A stretch of 64,000 bases of DNA, from NCBI GenBank assembly GCA_021030915.1, contig JAGEMR010000005.1:1-64000 (forward strand), given 5' to 3'. The stretch is from Astrothelium macrocarpum (Eukaryota; Ascomycota; Dothideomycetes; Trypetheliales; Trypetheliaceae). The notes under the pieces are model-generated. The model was not told where the DNA came from and ran no database searches. It saw only the letters and a list, made by a program, of their open reading frames with translations. The translations under genes and the position numbers were made by a program. Positions 46,464-58,890 of this stretch are shown here, one piece after another; position 1 is the stretch's first letter, and each line of letters opens with the position of its first letter.

Positions 46464-47787
46464 ATGTCAACCCCTTCTACTTTGAAGCCACAGGGGGAGA
46501 GGAATCATGTTCGACGAGTTAGTGGAAAGGATTCTCTTGGAGAAGATCTTACCAGAGGTCCCACCGTCATCGTCCCGCCCAAACATCTAATGGCCCCTTC
46601 TAATGCCCACGATGTGGCTGCTTCAATCGAGATTGCTAGACATGAGCTTGAGGAATATACTTTGCGTTCGGGTTCTCCATCAACGCCTCCTGAATGTGAA
46701 GTCACGGATCAGTTTGCCTTTGCCTTTGATATTGATGGCGTGCTCATCAGGGGTGGGAAGCCAATCCCCGAGGCAATCGAAGCTATGAAGCTTTTGAACG
46801 GACACAATGAATACGGACTGAAGATGTGGGCATTACTCGATCAATGCTCAAAGGAACTCACAGCTAACACGTCTTAGACCTTACATCTTCGTCACCAACG
46901 GTGGTGGTAAGACTGAACAAGAACGCTGCAGGCAACTTAGTGAACAGCTAGAGATGGAGGTTTCCCCAGGCCAATTCATCTGTGGACATACTCCCATGCG
47001 TGAAATGGCCCAAAAGTACAATACTGTCTTAGTCGTCGGAGGCGAGGGTGAGAAGTGTCGACACGTTGCTGAGGGATACGGCTTCAAGGACGTTGTCACC
47101 CCTGGAGACATCATCAAGGACAACCAAGAGACAACACCCTTCCGTAAACTCACTGAGGAAGAGTGGAATAATTCACGCGCTCGAAACTTCAATCAGGTTG
47201 AGATCGAAGCCATCTTCGTTTTCGCCGACAGCAGAGACTGGGCTGGAGACCAACAGATCATTCTTGATCTTCTCATGTCCAAGAATGGACGTCTCGGTAC
47301 CCGCTCCGAGAAGTTCGATGAAGGTCCACCCGTGTTCTTCTCGCACAACGATGTCATCTGGTCCACTTCTCACGAACTCACTCGTATTGGCATGGGTGCA
47401 CTACGTGCGTCACTGGAGGCTATGTTCAAAGCCGTGACTCAAAAGGAGCTCAAGACTACTGCGTTTGGAAAGCCTCAAATCGGAACTTTCCAGTTCGCGA
47501 CTCGCTTACTTCAACAATGGCGCAAGGACACACACGGCATTGACCAGCCCCCAAATACTGTCTACTTTGTTGGCGACACTCCCGAGTCCGATATTCGAGG
47601 AACCAATGAGTTCAACTCGCACGCTGAAAATACGTGGTATTCCATCCTTGTTCACACAGGCGTGTACCAGAAGGGCACTGAGCCAAAATTTGCACCAAAA
47701 GCCACTGTTGATAATGTTCTCGAGGCCGTCAAGCACGCTCTCGAACGTGAACACAAGAAATCTCTCAAAGAGTCTACCGCCCCGTAA
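46464..47787 (+). CDS. HAD-superfamily hydrolase, CECR5/YKR070W type, 423 aa
   Basis: Exons are 46464-46825 and 46878-47787. The ATG at 46464 is used because the upstream frame opens only from TTG. Motif I FDIDGVLIRGGKPIPEA (about residues 90-106) has the nucleophile Asp and acid Asp of haloacid-dehalogenase-type phosphatases. Motif II follows across the intron (YIFVTNGGGKTEQER), and motif IV is VYFVGDTPESDIRGTNE near 365-380. These features place it with human CECR5/HDHD5 and yeast YKR070W, which are mitochondrial. The first ~85 residues are Ser/Pro/Arg-rich and could include a targeting segment, though no amphipathic helix is obvious. The substrate is unknown. Confidence 0.88.
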
Positions 47788-49017
47788 GGCAAGGCCGTCA
47801 CTAAATGACTGCACTCGTGACACCTCTTGCGCAATAGGTATCCATAACGGCCTACTATCACTGCATTTGTCGGCGCTTAGGAAATCAATCGATGTTTGGT
47901 TGGGAGAAACATGGGAGGGCTTAATACCAACAGGTTTCACACTGTATGCGTCCAGGAGGTCTGGTTTTTTTTTTAATGCAAGGATTATGATGCGAAGCAG
48001 GACATGCGAGTCGAGTAGACAACTTCGTTCCTGATCGAGCATTGTATTACTTTACTTTGCATCTTAGTATTCTATGCTGACGAACGTTCTTGCAAGACGT
48101 GGAAGTAATGCGTCGCTTGGTAGAAAGATAGCAGAAGTTAGCATGCAAGGTTCCAACTATATCGAACCATGTATAGGAACATAAGCCATGTGCGTTTGCA
48201 TCTTCGAAACAGTGCTAGCTATCATAATAATTCGATCGCAATCTACCGAACCTATAATTTCCTTTTTCTCTGCCTAAATCATCTTGCATCCATGCCTGGG
48301 TTGGTAGTTGTCCGTTTTCAGCACATGCGTTTTGAACGCCTTCACGTTGCGGGATTTAGGTACGCCTGGAAATAACCGGCTTCATCCAGCACCAATCATA
48401 GCGGCACAGCGTAGAAGACTGTGGGAAATAAAGAAAAGCCTCGGTTGCCGATAGTGGATATGATGACGTATCTAAATATGCATCGTACGGCTCTTATGCG
48501 GCGTATTTGCATCTCTAGCAAGGCTTGGTCAACATGCGCAGTGCTGACGGCCGCGGCCGTTCTGCAGCAACTGTACATGATGTTAGGGTCTGCATGATGC
48601 ACTCGCTAGCTTGGGGAATGGACATGGTGATGTTGTAATCCTTTTTTGGGCGTTTCGGCGATTTTTCCCGCTACGTACCGTTGAGGTCATCACCGGTTCA
48701 AAGTTTTGCCGTGCAGGACTAAAGTCCGGATCCCCGATATGTGTAGGCCTCGGTGTTGTTATAGGTGGACTTGTGGGCCTGCGGTAGGGAGTAGATGCAG
48801 TTGGTCACCGACAGTAAGCGAAAAACAATATATCTTATACACGCAATCAACGCAAACGCCGACGCTATGCGCGTTTCTTTTTCTTCGCTTGGCTTTTTTC
48901 CAATTTCTGTGGATGCTTTTGCGGTTTCAATCCTCTCGAAACATGGCTGCAGTAACGAAAAATTGTGGTTCTCTTCGTATTTCGCCCGGCGTCTACAGGC
49001 GCGTCAACCCGTTGGGA
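47788..49017. other. Intergenic between convergent genes
   Basis: This lies between the 3' ends of the HAD gene and IMP4. Short frames on both strands carry no domain. I see no gene. Confidence 0.45.
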
Positions 49018-49965
49018 TCATAGATAGTCTTTCTTCTTTGCCGTTCGAGTATACTGATTGGGTCTCCACTCGGTGTCCCCATCTTTATTTTCCGCTGTGC
49101 CCTGCCGTATCTCGAATGGCCTCATGGTCATCCTTGGCCCAACTTCTGCTAGCTCCACACTTTGATAGCCAGTGCGTACAAATACATGATGCCTGACCTC
49201 TATGCTATCCTCAAAATTCCGAAATGTGACAACGCGACTGCCGAGTTTGTTTTTGGACGTCAATGCTTCCCGCGGTGGGAACAGATGCTTTAGAATCTGA
49301 ACAACTCGCTTGCCTAGGGGAGTTGAGAAACCTTCAAAGATAAGGTGAGGATAGGACTCCGAGACGGTTCCCGCAGCCGAGCCCGGTATATCGTGACGTA
49401 GCAGGACGTTGTGGAGCGAAAAGGATGCTGTAGGCCCGTGGGGGAGGTGTGAAATGGTCAGGGCAGTCGGGGTGCCGCGGTGCTCATGAAGGAGGACAAT
49501 ATCTGAAAGGGCCGAGGCATTTGCAGAGGAGACGAGATTTGGAAGAACAAGTGTACCGCGATTCAGGCGTATAGACGTTGGGAGGAGCAAGCGAATCTCT
49601 TTTGCAAAGGCACTCAATCTGCTCGAAGGTGAACGCGAGGTAGTAATAAGGACCCGTGGATCAACGATGCCTGAAAGATGGGCATATTCATCGTCGAGAC
49701 CTAGTTCCTCTTCTGTCGTCCGGTCCGCACGGGATTCATCGTATCTGTAATCTTGACGAAGAGACTTGTCATTTGCGATTGCAGGGTCCAGAGGTTTGCC
49801 CGAAGCAAGAGAAGATCGGAGGGCGGCGCGCTTCTGTGCGATTTCAGCATCTCGCAGAGTGAGTGCTCGGCGATAGAGATAGTCGCGACGTTGGCGAGCT
49901 TGTCGCCGCTACAAAGCAGTCAGTGGAGACGGTCAAGATCACAGCCTGGAGTGCCTCACAATCAT
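49018..49965 (-). CDS. IMP4: U3 snoRNP protein IMP4 (Brix domain), 298 aa
   Basis: Exon 1 is only 6 nt (49965-49960, encoding Met-Ile), followed by a GTGAGG..GTAG intron of 51 nt and exon 2 at 49908-49018. The N-terminus MIRRQARQRRDYLYRRAL matches the conserved IMP4 start, and length is close to yeast (290 aa). The Brix domain begins near VLITTSRSPSSR (about residues 85-96) and includes LTISHLPHGPTASFSL and FSTPLGKRVVQILKHLFP. The tail has GPRMTMRPFEIRQGT. IMP4 acts in the nucleolus with IMP3 and MPP10 to pair U3 snoRNA with pre-rRNA for 18S processing. The gene is divergent to NAM7, with 360 bp between the starts. Confidence 0.93.
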
Positions 49966-50325
49966 TTCTTGGAAAGAATTGAGAGAGGTCAAATAAAAAA
50001 GTTGAAAAACTTGGTGGCTGCGGAGAGCAAGGCCAAGCGAGGTGCGGCGGGACCGAGGGGCTCCTGCAAGTGTGGTTCGCCCATGATCACATTCAACACT
50101 ACGAATTGCTCCCCTGCCCCACAGGTACTCTTCACTTTTATTTGCATAACCACGGTTGATGCTTAGGCAGTCTCGCCTTACTGTGGAATCTCCCGCATGG
50201 AAAGCGACCATCCTTTCGCCGCAAACGCACAACGCCCGCAATCGTCGTTCATCTCCATCTTCCCTCCTTGCCCTGCGCTCTGTCGCTCCTAACCTTTGCC
50301 AGTCTCCAGCCTTGCGCATCCTATC
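49966..50325. promoter_or_regulatory. Bidirectional promoter IMP4 / NAM7
   Basis: 360 bases separate the two divergent start codons, so both core promoters and 5' leaders must lie here. No obvious TATA box is seen, as expected for housekeeping genes. Confidence 0.5.
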
Positions 50326-53300
50326 ATGGATGGTGACGCCTTTGCGCAACTCGGGAACCATCTCATCGCAGACTCTGCTTCCGCTATCAACGCTGGTGAG
50401 GACGATGAAAGCATCCTTGAGCATGGTCGGGCCGGCCTGGGTGGTCCATCTCGCCGTCGCAGGGTAGATGATGATGAAGAAACCGATGTTTTTGATGACG
50501 ATGATTTGGAGAGTATGGCTAGTCTGGCTGTGGATGGAGCCAATGGCAAATCAGGGCCAAAGCCAGAGGAAGAAGTCGAGCTTCCAACACATGCTTGCGC
50601 GTATGTCTTATCTACGCGTTTCAAAAAAATCAATCGCTAATATGAATGGTATTAGTTACTGCGGCATCCATAACTCTGGGAGCGTTGTCAAGTGTCTAGC
50701 TTGTAACAAATGGTTCTGCAGCGCGCGAGGCAATACTTCTTCATCGCACATCATCAATCATCTTGTTCGAGCACGTCACAAAGAAGTCCAACTTCACCCG
50801 GCTTCCTCTCTGGGGGATACTATCTTGGAATGCTATAACTGTGGGACTAAAAATGTCTTTCTTCTGGGCTTCATTCCTGCCAAATCAGATACAGTCGTGG
50901 TACTTTTATGTCGCCAGCCTTGCGCTGCAATGCCTTCCTCCAAGGATATGAACTGGGACACGTCAAGATGGCAGCCGTTGATCGAGGATCGCTCGTTTTT
51001 ACCGTGGCTCGTCAGTGCCCCTTCGGATCAGGAACAGCTCCGTGCCCGACACCTTAGTCCTCAGATGATTGCGAAATTAGAAGAGATGTGGAAAGAAAAC
51101 TCCAACGCCACCATTGCAGATCTAGAGAAGGGGGCCGGTGTGGATGATGAGCCAGCGCCAGTCCTTCTCCGCTATGATGACGCATATCAATATCAGAATG
51201 TGTTTGGGCCTTTGGTTAAAATTGAGGCAGATTATGACAAGAAGCTCAAAGAGTCTCAGTCACAGGATGGTCTAGTTGTTCGCTGGGATTTCGGCTTGAA
51301 CAATAAACATCTCGCTAGTTTTGTACTGCCTAAACTGGAACTTGGAGATGTCAAATTGGCTGTCGGTGATGAAATGCGCTTGCGATACACCGGGGAATTG
51401 CGACCACATTGGGAGGGTGTTGGTTATGTCATTAAGATTCCCAATAATCAATCCGACGAAGTCACCATCGAGTTACGTACCAAGGGCGACCACAAATCCG
51501 TCCCTACTGAATGTACCCACAACTTTAGTGCAGACTATGTCTGGAAGGCGACCTCATTCGATCGTATGCAACATGCGATGAAGACTTTTGCTATTGACGA
51601 AATGAGCGTTTCTGGATACATCTTCCATCGCTTGTTAGGACATGAAGTCGCAGCTGCCCCAATGAAAACTCAAATCCCCCGGAAATTCAGCGTCCCAGGT
51701 TTGCCCGACCTCAACGCTAGTCAAATCAACGCTGTCAAGAGTGTCATCCAAAAACCTCTTAGTTTGATTCAAGGCCCTCCGGGAACCGGGAAAACTGTCA
51801 CCTCTGCTACCATCATTTATCACCTAGCAAAAATCAACGGAGGCCAGGTCTTGGTTTGTGCACCTTCCAACGTGGCAGTGGACCAGTTGTGTGAGCGAAT
51901 CCATCGTACGGGTTTGAAGACTGTCCGGGTGACAGCAAAGTCACGGGAAGATGTTGAATCTCCGGTTGGTTTCTTGTCTCTTCATGAGCAAGTTCGGATG
52001 AACGACACAAATACGGAATTAAATAAGCTCAATCAGCTGAAGAATGAGCTTGGAGAACTGTCAAGCCAAGACGAAAAGAAGTTCAAGCAACTCACTCGCA
52101 ATGCCGAACGTGAAATCCTGAGCAACGCTGATGTCATATGCTGCACCTGTGTTGGTGCTGGAGACCCTCGTCTTGCCAAGTTTAAATTCAGGACTGTTCT
52201 CATTGACGAGTCCACTCAGTCTGCTGAACCCGAATGTATGATTCCCCTTGTTCTGGGCTGTAAACAGGTTGTATTGGTTGGCGACCACCAACAGTTGGGG
52301 CCTGTCATCATGAACAAGAAAGCAGCAAAAGCAGGCTTGAATCAATCATTGTTCGAACGTCTTGTCATTCTTGGCCTTGCTCCGATTCGACTCCAAGTTC
52401 AATATCGTATGCATCCATGCCTTTCGGAATTTCCTTCCAACATGTTTTATGAGGGTTCCTTGCAAAATGGCGTGACTACGCAGCAACGTTTACGCCGTGA
52501 TGTCGACTTCCCATGGCCTGTTGTCGATGCTCCAATGATGTTCTGGACCAATCTTGGAAATGAGGAAATTTCAGCCTCCGGAACTTCATACCTTAACCGT
52601 ACCGAGGCCTCAAATGTCGAGAAGATTGTGACCCGATTCTTCAAGGCCGGCGTCCATCCGCAAGATATTGGTATCATTACTCCATATGAAGGCCAGCGTA
52701 GTTACGTGGTTAGCTCAATGCAAGCCACGGGTAGTTTCAAGAAAGAGTCCTACAAGGAGATCGAGGTCGCTTCCGTTGACGCATTTCAGGGTCGGGAGAA
52801 AGACTTCATCGTACTTTCTTGCGTCCGCTCAAATGACCACCAAGGCATTGGTTTCCTTAGTGACCCTCGTCGTCTCAATGTCGCTCTAACACGAGCGAAA
52901 TACGGATTAGTGATACTGGGTAATCCCAAGGTCTTGTCAAAGCATCCACTATGGCATTATCTGCTGTTGCATTTCAAGGAGCGCAATTGCTTAGTTGAAG
53001 GTCCACTTTCCAATCTACAGGTGTCCCTCCTACAATTCAGCCGCCCAAAGCAGACGTATCGCGGACCTCAGCGCTATCAAATGGCCTACCAACATGCGTC
53101 GAACATGGCAGCAGGTCGTGGTATGAACGGACGTCACCCACCCCGTCAAGACTTTGGCGAAAACGGTTCCGTCACAGGCTACATTCCGGATGATATCTCC
53201 TCTGTTCAATCTTCCTCTGCACTTGGTGGTGTGGGCATTGGTGTTCAGCCCAATTATCCTCCAATGTTCGGTGGCTTTGCCGATACCTGGCCAACTCTTC

Positions 53301-53614
53301 CAGCAGGACGCAACGGCTACGGAGGTAAAGGCAAGAGCCCAGGTGTCGCAGGTAGTGTTGCAGGCGAATCCGTAGCAGCCAGCGAACTCACCGATGTCAC
53401 TAACGGCACTAGCACTGTAGACGGAAAGGGAGGCGTGAGCCTTGGCGGCCTCAGTCTCAACGACATCAATAAACAGCCCAGCCTGAGCCAGAGCGATCGT
53501 TTGAAACAGTTCATGGAAGGCAGCACTCCAGTCCCAAATTACGGCGGTAACAGAATTGTCGAGGATGATGCGCGTAGCATGTCCACTGCATACGCTAGCC
53601 ACGTCGGCCACTGA
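50326..53614 (+). CDS. NAM7: ATP-dependent RNA helicase NAM7/UPF1, 1077 aa
   Basis: Exons are 50326-50600 and 50656-53614 (GTATGT..TTAG, 55 nt). The acidic N-terminus is followed by the Cys/His-rich UPF2-binding domain from about residue 90 ([28 protein letters not shown]). Superfamily-1 helicase motifs follow: GPPGTGKT (Walker A, about 465-472), IDESTQ (about 608-613), [40 protein letters not shown] and [13 protein letters not shown] Gly/Ser/Gln-rich tail ends the protein. UPF1 is the core ATPase of nonsense-mediated mRNA decay and acts in translation termination. Length fits the family (about 1,080). All core motifs are intact. Confidence 0.96.
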
Positions 53615-54403
53615 GAAATGCCATTTAGATTGCAAGCATCAGCACTATAAATGAGAACAGAATGCTAATTGAGCGACCAAAAAACTTGAGTTGAGCGACT
53701 ATCCACGGGTCTACAGTTCCGATGGACCAGAAATATGGACGTCTTCCATTGCGTTTGTGCTTTGACCGCCCCATAACCCAGCAAGGACCCAGGTCAGCTT
53801 TCATCCAGTGTGTCAATGTCAAGCATACAGCCAATCAACGGGCGAACATCATGGATCGCAAAAGATTGCAAAACTGCACAAGGTGGATGGCGTGCACACC
53901 AGCACAGACTGCAGAGGCACAGCCAGGGCGCTAAAGCTACTGCCATGTTCGGGACTGGTACCGAGGGCCTGGAACCGGGGGTCGCGAAGACTAGAGGATA
54001 TTGAATCGCTTCATATTCACACTCCAGAATGCTAATTTGTTTTTATAATCGAGTACTGCGAGATTGATCATGGAAGGGAAGGAGACGATGGATTGCTAAG
54101 TTCCTTTGATCAAAATACTGTCTTTACCGGAAAATAGTAAACATGTCTGCCTCAGTTTAGATTTACAGAGCAAGATCAGACAACACTCATTAATCCACTT
54201 GATATTTGCGTTGTCAGACTCTCGTGAATTTGAATTTACTAAGTCATTTGAGAGTGACTGACGATATTTGCCGCACATGCTGCAAAGTCTTAACATTCTT
54301 GAGAATTTTGAAAGGTGTTTCTTCTATCGAAAAATCATTTACTTTGAATTGTAGTTACACATGTTTTTCTTTTACTAAAATCCGTCTGTTGACGGCATTG
54401 CTT
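53615..54403. other. Intergenic, convergent 3' ends
   Basis: This lies between NAM7 and the permease gene. Frames are short and without domains. Both 3' UTRs are expected here. Confidence 0.5.
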
Positions 54404-56357
54404 CTACGCGATCCAGAACCATATTCTCTCGAGGAAATTTCTCGGCTGTGGGTCATCCCAAACCTCGGCGTCCACGGCAGCCTTGCCAGTCCAAATGTCG
54501 GCTTCAGCTGGGTTGACGGCTTTGGTTCGCTTGAAAACCTTCCAGAACAAGTAGAAGCCAAAGTAGATGGGGACTCCGACATACTAAACGATTTGTTAGC
54601 TTCTTTGACTTGTTTACGATAACCAGGCATAACTTACGGCAGTAACAAAGTCCTGAGTATCCCAGCCTCCTTTAGTGAAGACCTCCCAGCCGTTGAAGAA
54701 AATGATGACAGAGAAGAAGATCAATGCAAAGTATGCAGTATACGGTTGGAAAGGAGACTTGAAGACCAAGGAATTGCGATCAACGTTCTGCGCAGCCAAA
54801 GCCTCTCTAAACTTGATGTATGCAATGCACACAGATACCCAGGTGAAGAGGGACGAGATGGTGGTGAGTGTTTGAAACCACGCAAAAACTGTAGCAGAAC
54901 CTGCGGTAGCAGACATGTAGGTAAGCAGCGAGATGGACGCTGTCATTGCCACTGCCCAATACGGCACACCAGTCTTTGAACAATTGAGGAATAATCTTGG
55001 CGCCTGTCCATTCTGGGCAAGAGCGAAAAGATAACGGGATCCAGTGTAAAGGAAGGCGTTTGCGGATGATGTGGCTGATGTGAGAATCACGGCGTTGATG
55101 ATGGATGGCAGAGCTGATATTTTGGCATTCACAATGGCAATAACCCATGGCGAAGATCGCGCTCCTGGGCCATCGCTAGTGAGATTAGGATTGGTGTATG
55201 GCACCGTCACACCGATAGCAAGAGAGCCAAGTACGTAAAAGAAGAGGATACGCCAGAATACACGTTTCACGGCCTTGGGGATGTTCTTGCGCGGGTTCTC
55301 GGCTTCACCAGCAGCAACAGCAACCATTTCGACACCACCATAACTGAAAGCGGCGTTGACGAGAGTCGAGAAAAAGCTAAGGAAACGACCAGTGTTCGGA
55401 TTCGTTCCGTATGGGAGAGCGACCATGCTTGTGTAAGGATGCTTCCAATACCTGAATCCGAGTCGATCGTGAGTTGGACCACCGCCAAGCATTATGATGA
55501 GAGCACTAGTTGCACGTATTAGATACTGTTTTCGAATTCATCTGAACCTTTGAACTTACAGAAGCAGCAATCCAACGATCGTAATGATTTTGATCGATGC
55601 AAAGCAAAACTCAGCCTCACCATAAATTGCGACGGCGAAAATGTTTAGGCAGATAATCAAGACGATCACAATCGTGATCCAGGCTACGGTGGAATTAAGT
55701 CAGACATGCATATGCAATTGCAGGATTCAGTTCAGGCTTACCGCTAGGATTGATGTTATCGTTCCAGAAAGCAATTACAGTGGCGGCTGCAGAGATTTCG
55801 GCGCACAGAGTGAGTGCAGAAGAGTACCAGTTGTTCCATCCTACTGCGAAACCCATGGCAGGATCGACATAGCGAGCGCAGATTTGAGGAATGGCACCGG
55901 GCAATGGGAGCCATGTTGCCATTTCGCCAAGGGATTGCATCATTGCAAAGATAGCAACACCAGTTAATGAGTATCCCAAGAGAATTGAAAGTGGTCCATA
56001 TGCTGCAAGAGCTGTACCAATTCCTGAAATCGATCGTTAGACGTAAGAAGATTTCATTGTTGGATGAATACTTGATATTTACCGAGGAAGAGACCAGTGC
56101 CGATAGTACCACCGAGAGCGATGAATTGAATGTGTCTGGATTTCAGTCCTCGTTCGACATATCCGAGCTAATACAAGTGAGATTAGCTTTCAGTATATTT
56201 CACTTGTGAGATTTTGCCCGCATACCTCTTCAGCAACTTGGACATTGCCATAAAGGTCAGCAGCCTCTCCCAAAACGGAACCCTTCCGATCATGAGTATA
56301 GTCGGGGACGGGAGGCGATTCGGGGTCGGCGTTGATATCGTAGTTATCCTTCTCCAT
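54404..56357 (-). CDS. Amino-acid permease (APC/YAT family), 556 aa
   Basis: Six exons: 56357-56226, 56167-56083, 56023-55742, 55683-55560, 55505-54638 and 54583-54404. Phases close at 556 codons plus stop. The hydrophilic N-terminus (about 50 residues, acidic) is followed by the family signature [20 protein letters not shown] then [11 protein letters not shown], and about 12 membrane helices. Other landmarks are [57 protein letters not shown] and [24 protein letters not shown]. The protein imports amino acids with protons across the plasma membrane. It resembles the INDA1/DIP5-like fungal branch, but exact substrates cannot be read from sequence. Introns are all 54-59 nt. Confidence 0.93.
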
Positions 56358-57994
56358 CGCGGCTCACGTACAAACGAGCGAACTTTACCACTGGAGGTGT
56401 AGTGGACCCGGCGCAACCGAGAGTTTCCCTTCGAGGTGAGAACGGAATACCTGACTTACCTCCAGAGGAAAGAGTCTCAGTTTTAAAGTAGCATCTCGTG
56501 CAGGCTGGGTGGATACCCCTCGCTGCAACCCTGCTCTGACCGGCTCAGGGTCGAAGCTCATTAGGCCGGTCAAAGCATGGCCTCGACGCGGTCTTCCCGG
56601 GCGTGGAATCAATCACCGGCGGAGGTCATACCTGGCCGTCCCAAGCGTAGGATCGAGTCCTCAGACTGACAACGACCCTCAGTGGTGGGAAGCCAGTCAG
56701 ATTGGTCCGCAACCCGCCTCCAAGCTTCTGTAATACAAGGGTCTAGGGCCATCTGGGTGCCTCAGCAGCGATAAGTTGCCGCTCTGGGGGTCTTGGCCGG
56801 GAAAAGAGCCCATGGCGAGTTGGCGTTTCGTTTACGCACAGCTCTCCTGCCCCCTGGGGATAAGTGCATTTAAAAAAATCGGCCGCGGATTCCAAGAGCG
56901 CGGGTAGGCACTTACCTTCGCACCCCTGCTACTCGTCCTCGATGCCACGAGACCAGCACACGGCTGAATATGCAGTGTGGAGAACGAGCCGCACGGGATG
57001 GCTATTGTAAGACGTGCTCGCAAGTCCTCATCGCTTTCGCCCTAATGAAAAATTCAGAGATTAGTAGAGGAAAATTTGGACAATGGCGGACTGATAAGCT
57101 GGGCTCCTATCATCCAGTAACAAACCCGCGACACTGATACAGCTTGCCAAGAAACAAGGTTGGGCATGGATCTCGCACCGATCGCAGCCTGGATTCGGGG
57201 ACCTGCAGTTCTCCCAGTCTTCTAGAAGAGGCGTGAGGCGATGAGGAGCAGGGATGAGGAGCGCAACAAGAAGTTTAATTGGTTGTCTTATTTGATGGCG
57301 TAGTCGTTGCCACGAGGCGCTAACGTTGCTCAATGCTCCGCAAAAAGCAAAACCCATCTTGTCCTTCCCCCGTTTCCGAGACGAGATTCGGCTCCCAACA
57401 GCTCAAGCAGAAGTTCTGCTGCATATAGCGGTGTAGCAAAAAGAGGCTCGACATGTTGGCAATGTTTGGGTGCCGTCAGACGGACGTTTCTGCCCACATG
57501 GCTGATAGGGTTTCAAGCCATCGTAGACGGCTCAAGGCAGCAATAGCTACTATAGGTAAATGGCCGTCTTTAAAACCTAGAAGTAGAAGGTTGCGCGAAA
57601 CCAGTGCCTGCGAACGCCATTCCATATCGGCTTTTCACTCAAACACTCTGACCAATGAAAAGCCACATTTTTCGAGCGCTTTATCCATGTGACAGCGCCT
57701 CTATCGCGAATAGAGTCTGTTCACAACGCACTCATTTCTTCGCAGCCACTCTGCTTCGTGCACACCCACTGAAGCGCGATCGCAGCAGAATGACACCTCA
57801 GCAGCTGGTCCTACAGGTGCTACTTGTTGAGCGGAAGCTTGCGTCTCATAAAGACCGATCACCAAGCAGCATCTTTGCGTCCCATAAGCTTCGACGTGAA
57901 CTCATACAATGGTCCACGTGGAATTACCCTTAGAGCAAGCGCCAGTAAGCAACATTCAACACAGCCCGTCTTGGCCCAAATAGAATTTGGCTGG
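56358..57994. other. Intergenic, ~1.6 kb
   Basis: This is the permease promoter side and the NOP16 3' side. I searched for tRNA T-loops and domain-bearing frames and found none. Overlapping short ORFs (57307-57933) are not convincing. Confidence 0.45.
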
Positions 57995-58712
57995 TCACAC
58001 ATGACCGTCTGCCCACCGCTTGACTCTCCGTTTGATGTCGCCTACACTCTGCTGCATAGGATTCAGCTCTTTGTCCCACACCATTTTGTCGTAATCATCT
58101 CCGTATTTGTTTACCAGCGCCTCTACCCACGCAACTTCCCGCGCGCTCTGCTTTCGCTTGTTCTTTCGCTCTCCACGAGACGCGTGGTTCTTCAGCTGCT
58201 GTACGAGCAGAGTTTCTCCATTTCTGTAGCTTGGGTTTGATTCGTTTGCATCTTCCGAGTCTAGCTCCTCCAAATCATTCAGCGGATCATTTAGAGGATT
58301 GAATTTCTGGGCCCTGTCTTGATCTAGAATGCGGACAATATTGCCAGTTTTTGGATCGCGTTCGATACGCGCTTCTGCAGGTACGATTTCGGCTGAAATG
58401 CGAGACTTGATGTCAAACGATGTGCTCTTAATGTGATTGAGGTCAGCGGGCTGTGATTGTGTGTCCTTCTTTGTTCCTCCACTGAATTTGTTAAGCTTTG
58501 CACTTAGACCCAGTCGTGCATAGTTCTTTGCCGCCGTCTCTTTGTAATTCCTGAGTGGCTAAGTTAGCTGTGAAAACCAAGTCAAAAAACAAGATAACAT
58601 GCCATTCTTTGGCAATCTCTGGATGAGGTATGATCGGTCGATTGCTCTTTTGCTTTTGACGAATCTTGGGCAAGGAAGATTTGTTTTTTCTCTTCTGCCT
58701 TACGCGACCCAT
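57995..58712 (-). CDS. NOP16: Ribosome biogenesis protein NOP16, 221 aa
   Basis: Exon 1 is 58712-58603 and exon 2 is 58550-57995. The N-terminus MGRVRQKRKNKSSLPKIRQK is the basic nucleolar start of NOP16, and IAKEW ends exon 1. The C-terminal half has HASRGERKNKRKQSARE, WVEALVNKYGDDYDKM and QQSVGDIKRRVKRW. NOP16 is part of the 60S pre-ribosome in the nucleolus. The intron is best read as GC..AG (donor GCATGT, 52 nt), giving W-NYKETAAK-NY, which keeps the family's spacing between the W and the NY..LGL block. An alternative GT..AG intron (58598-58559, 40 nt) also keeps frame but inserts four residues and is very short. Confidence 0.85.
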
Positions 58713-58890
58713 ATTTGAAATTGGCGTAGATGATCCTGAGGCTTGTCGAAGAGAAGCGCTGGTCCGAAATTTTGAGAGCTACTACTTCCGTACTTCGTGC
58801 GTCATTCGGTGCGGCCCGCCAACAAAGGCCGCTCCAGGGAACACGACAATGTTATCTTAACTTTGCCATAAAACAGTTACTGTACGGATT
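58713..58890. promoter_or_regulatory. Bidirectional promoter NOP16 / ZIP transporter
   Basis: Only 178 bases separate the divergent start codons. An AAATTTT tract is present; it resembles the A/T core of ribosome-biogenesis elements, but this is a weak match. Confidence 0.4.

Noticed and set aside
56358..57994. tRNA gene in the permease-NOP16 spacer
   Set aside because: No T-loop GGTTCRANNCC sequence with matching acceptor arms was found here or elsewhere in the window.
58559..58598. GT..AG intron of 40 nt in NOP16
   Set aside because: In frame but very short and it spoils the family spacing between the conserved W and NY; the GC..AG model fits better. Not fully excluded.
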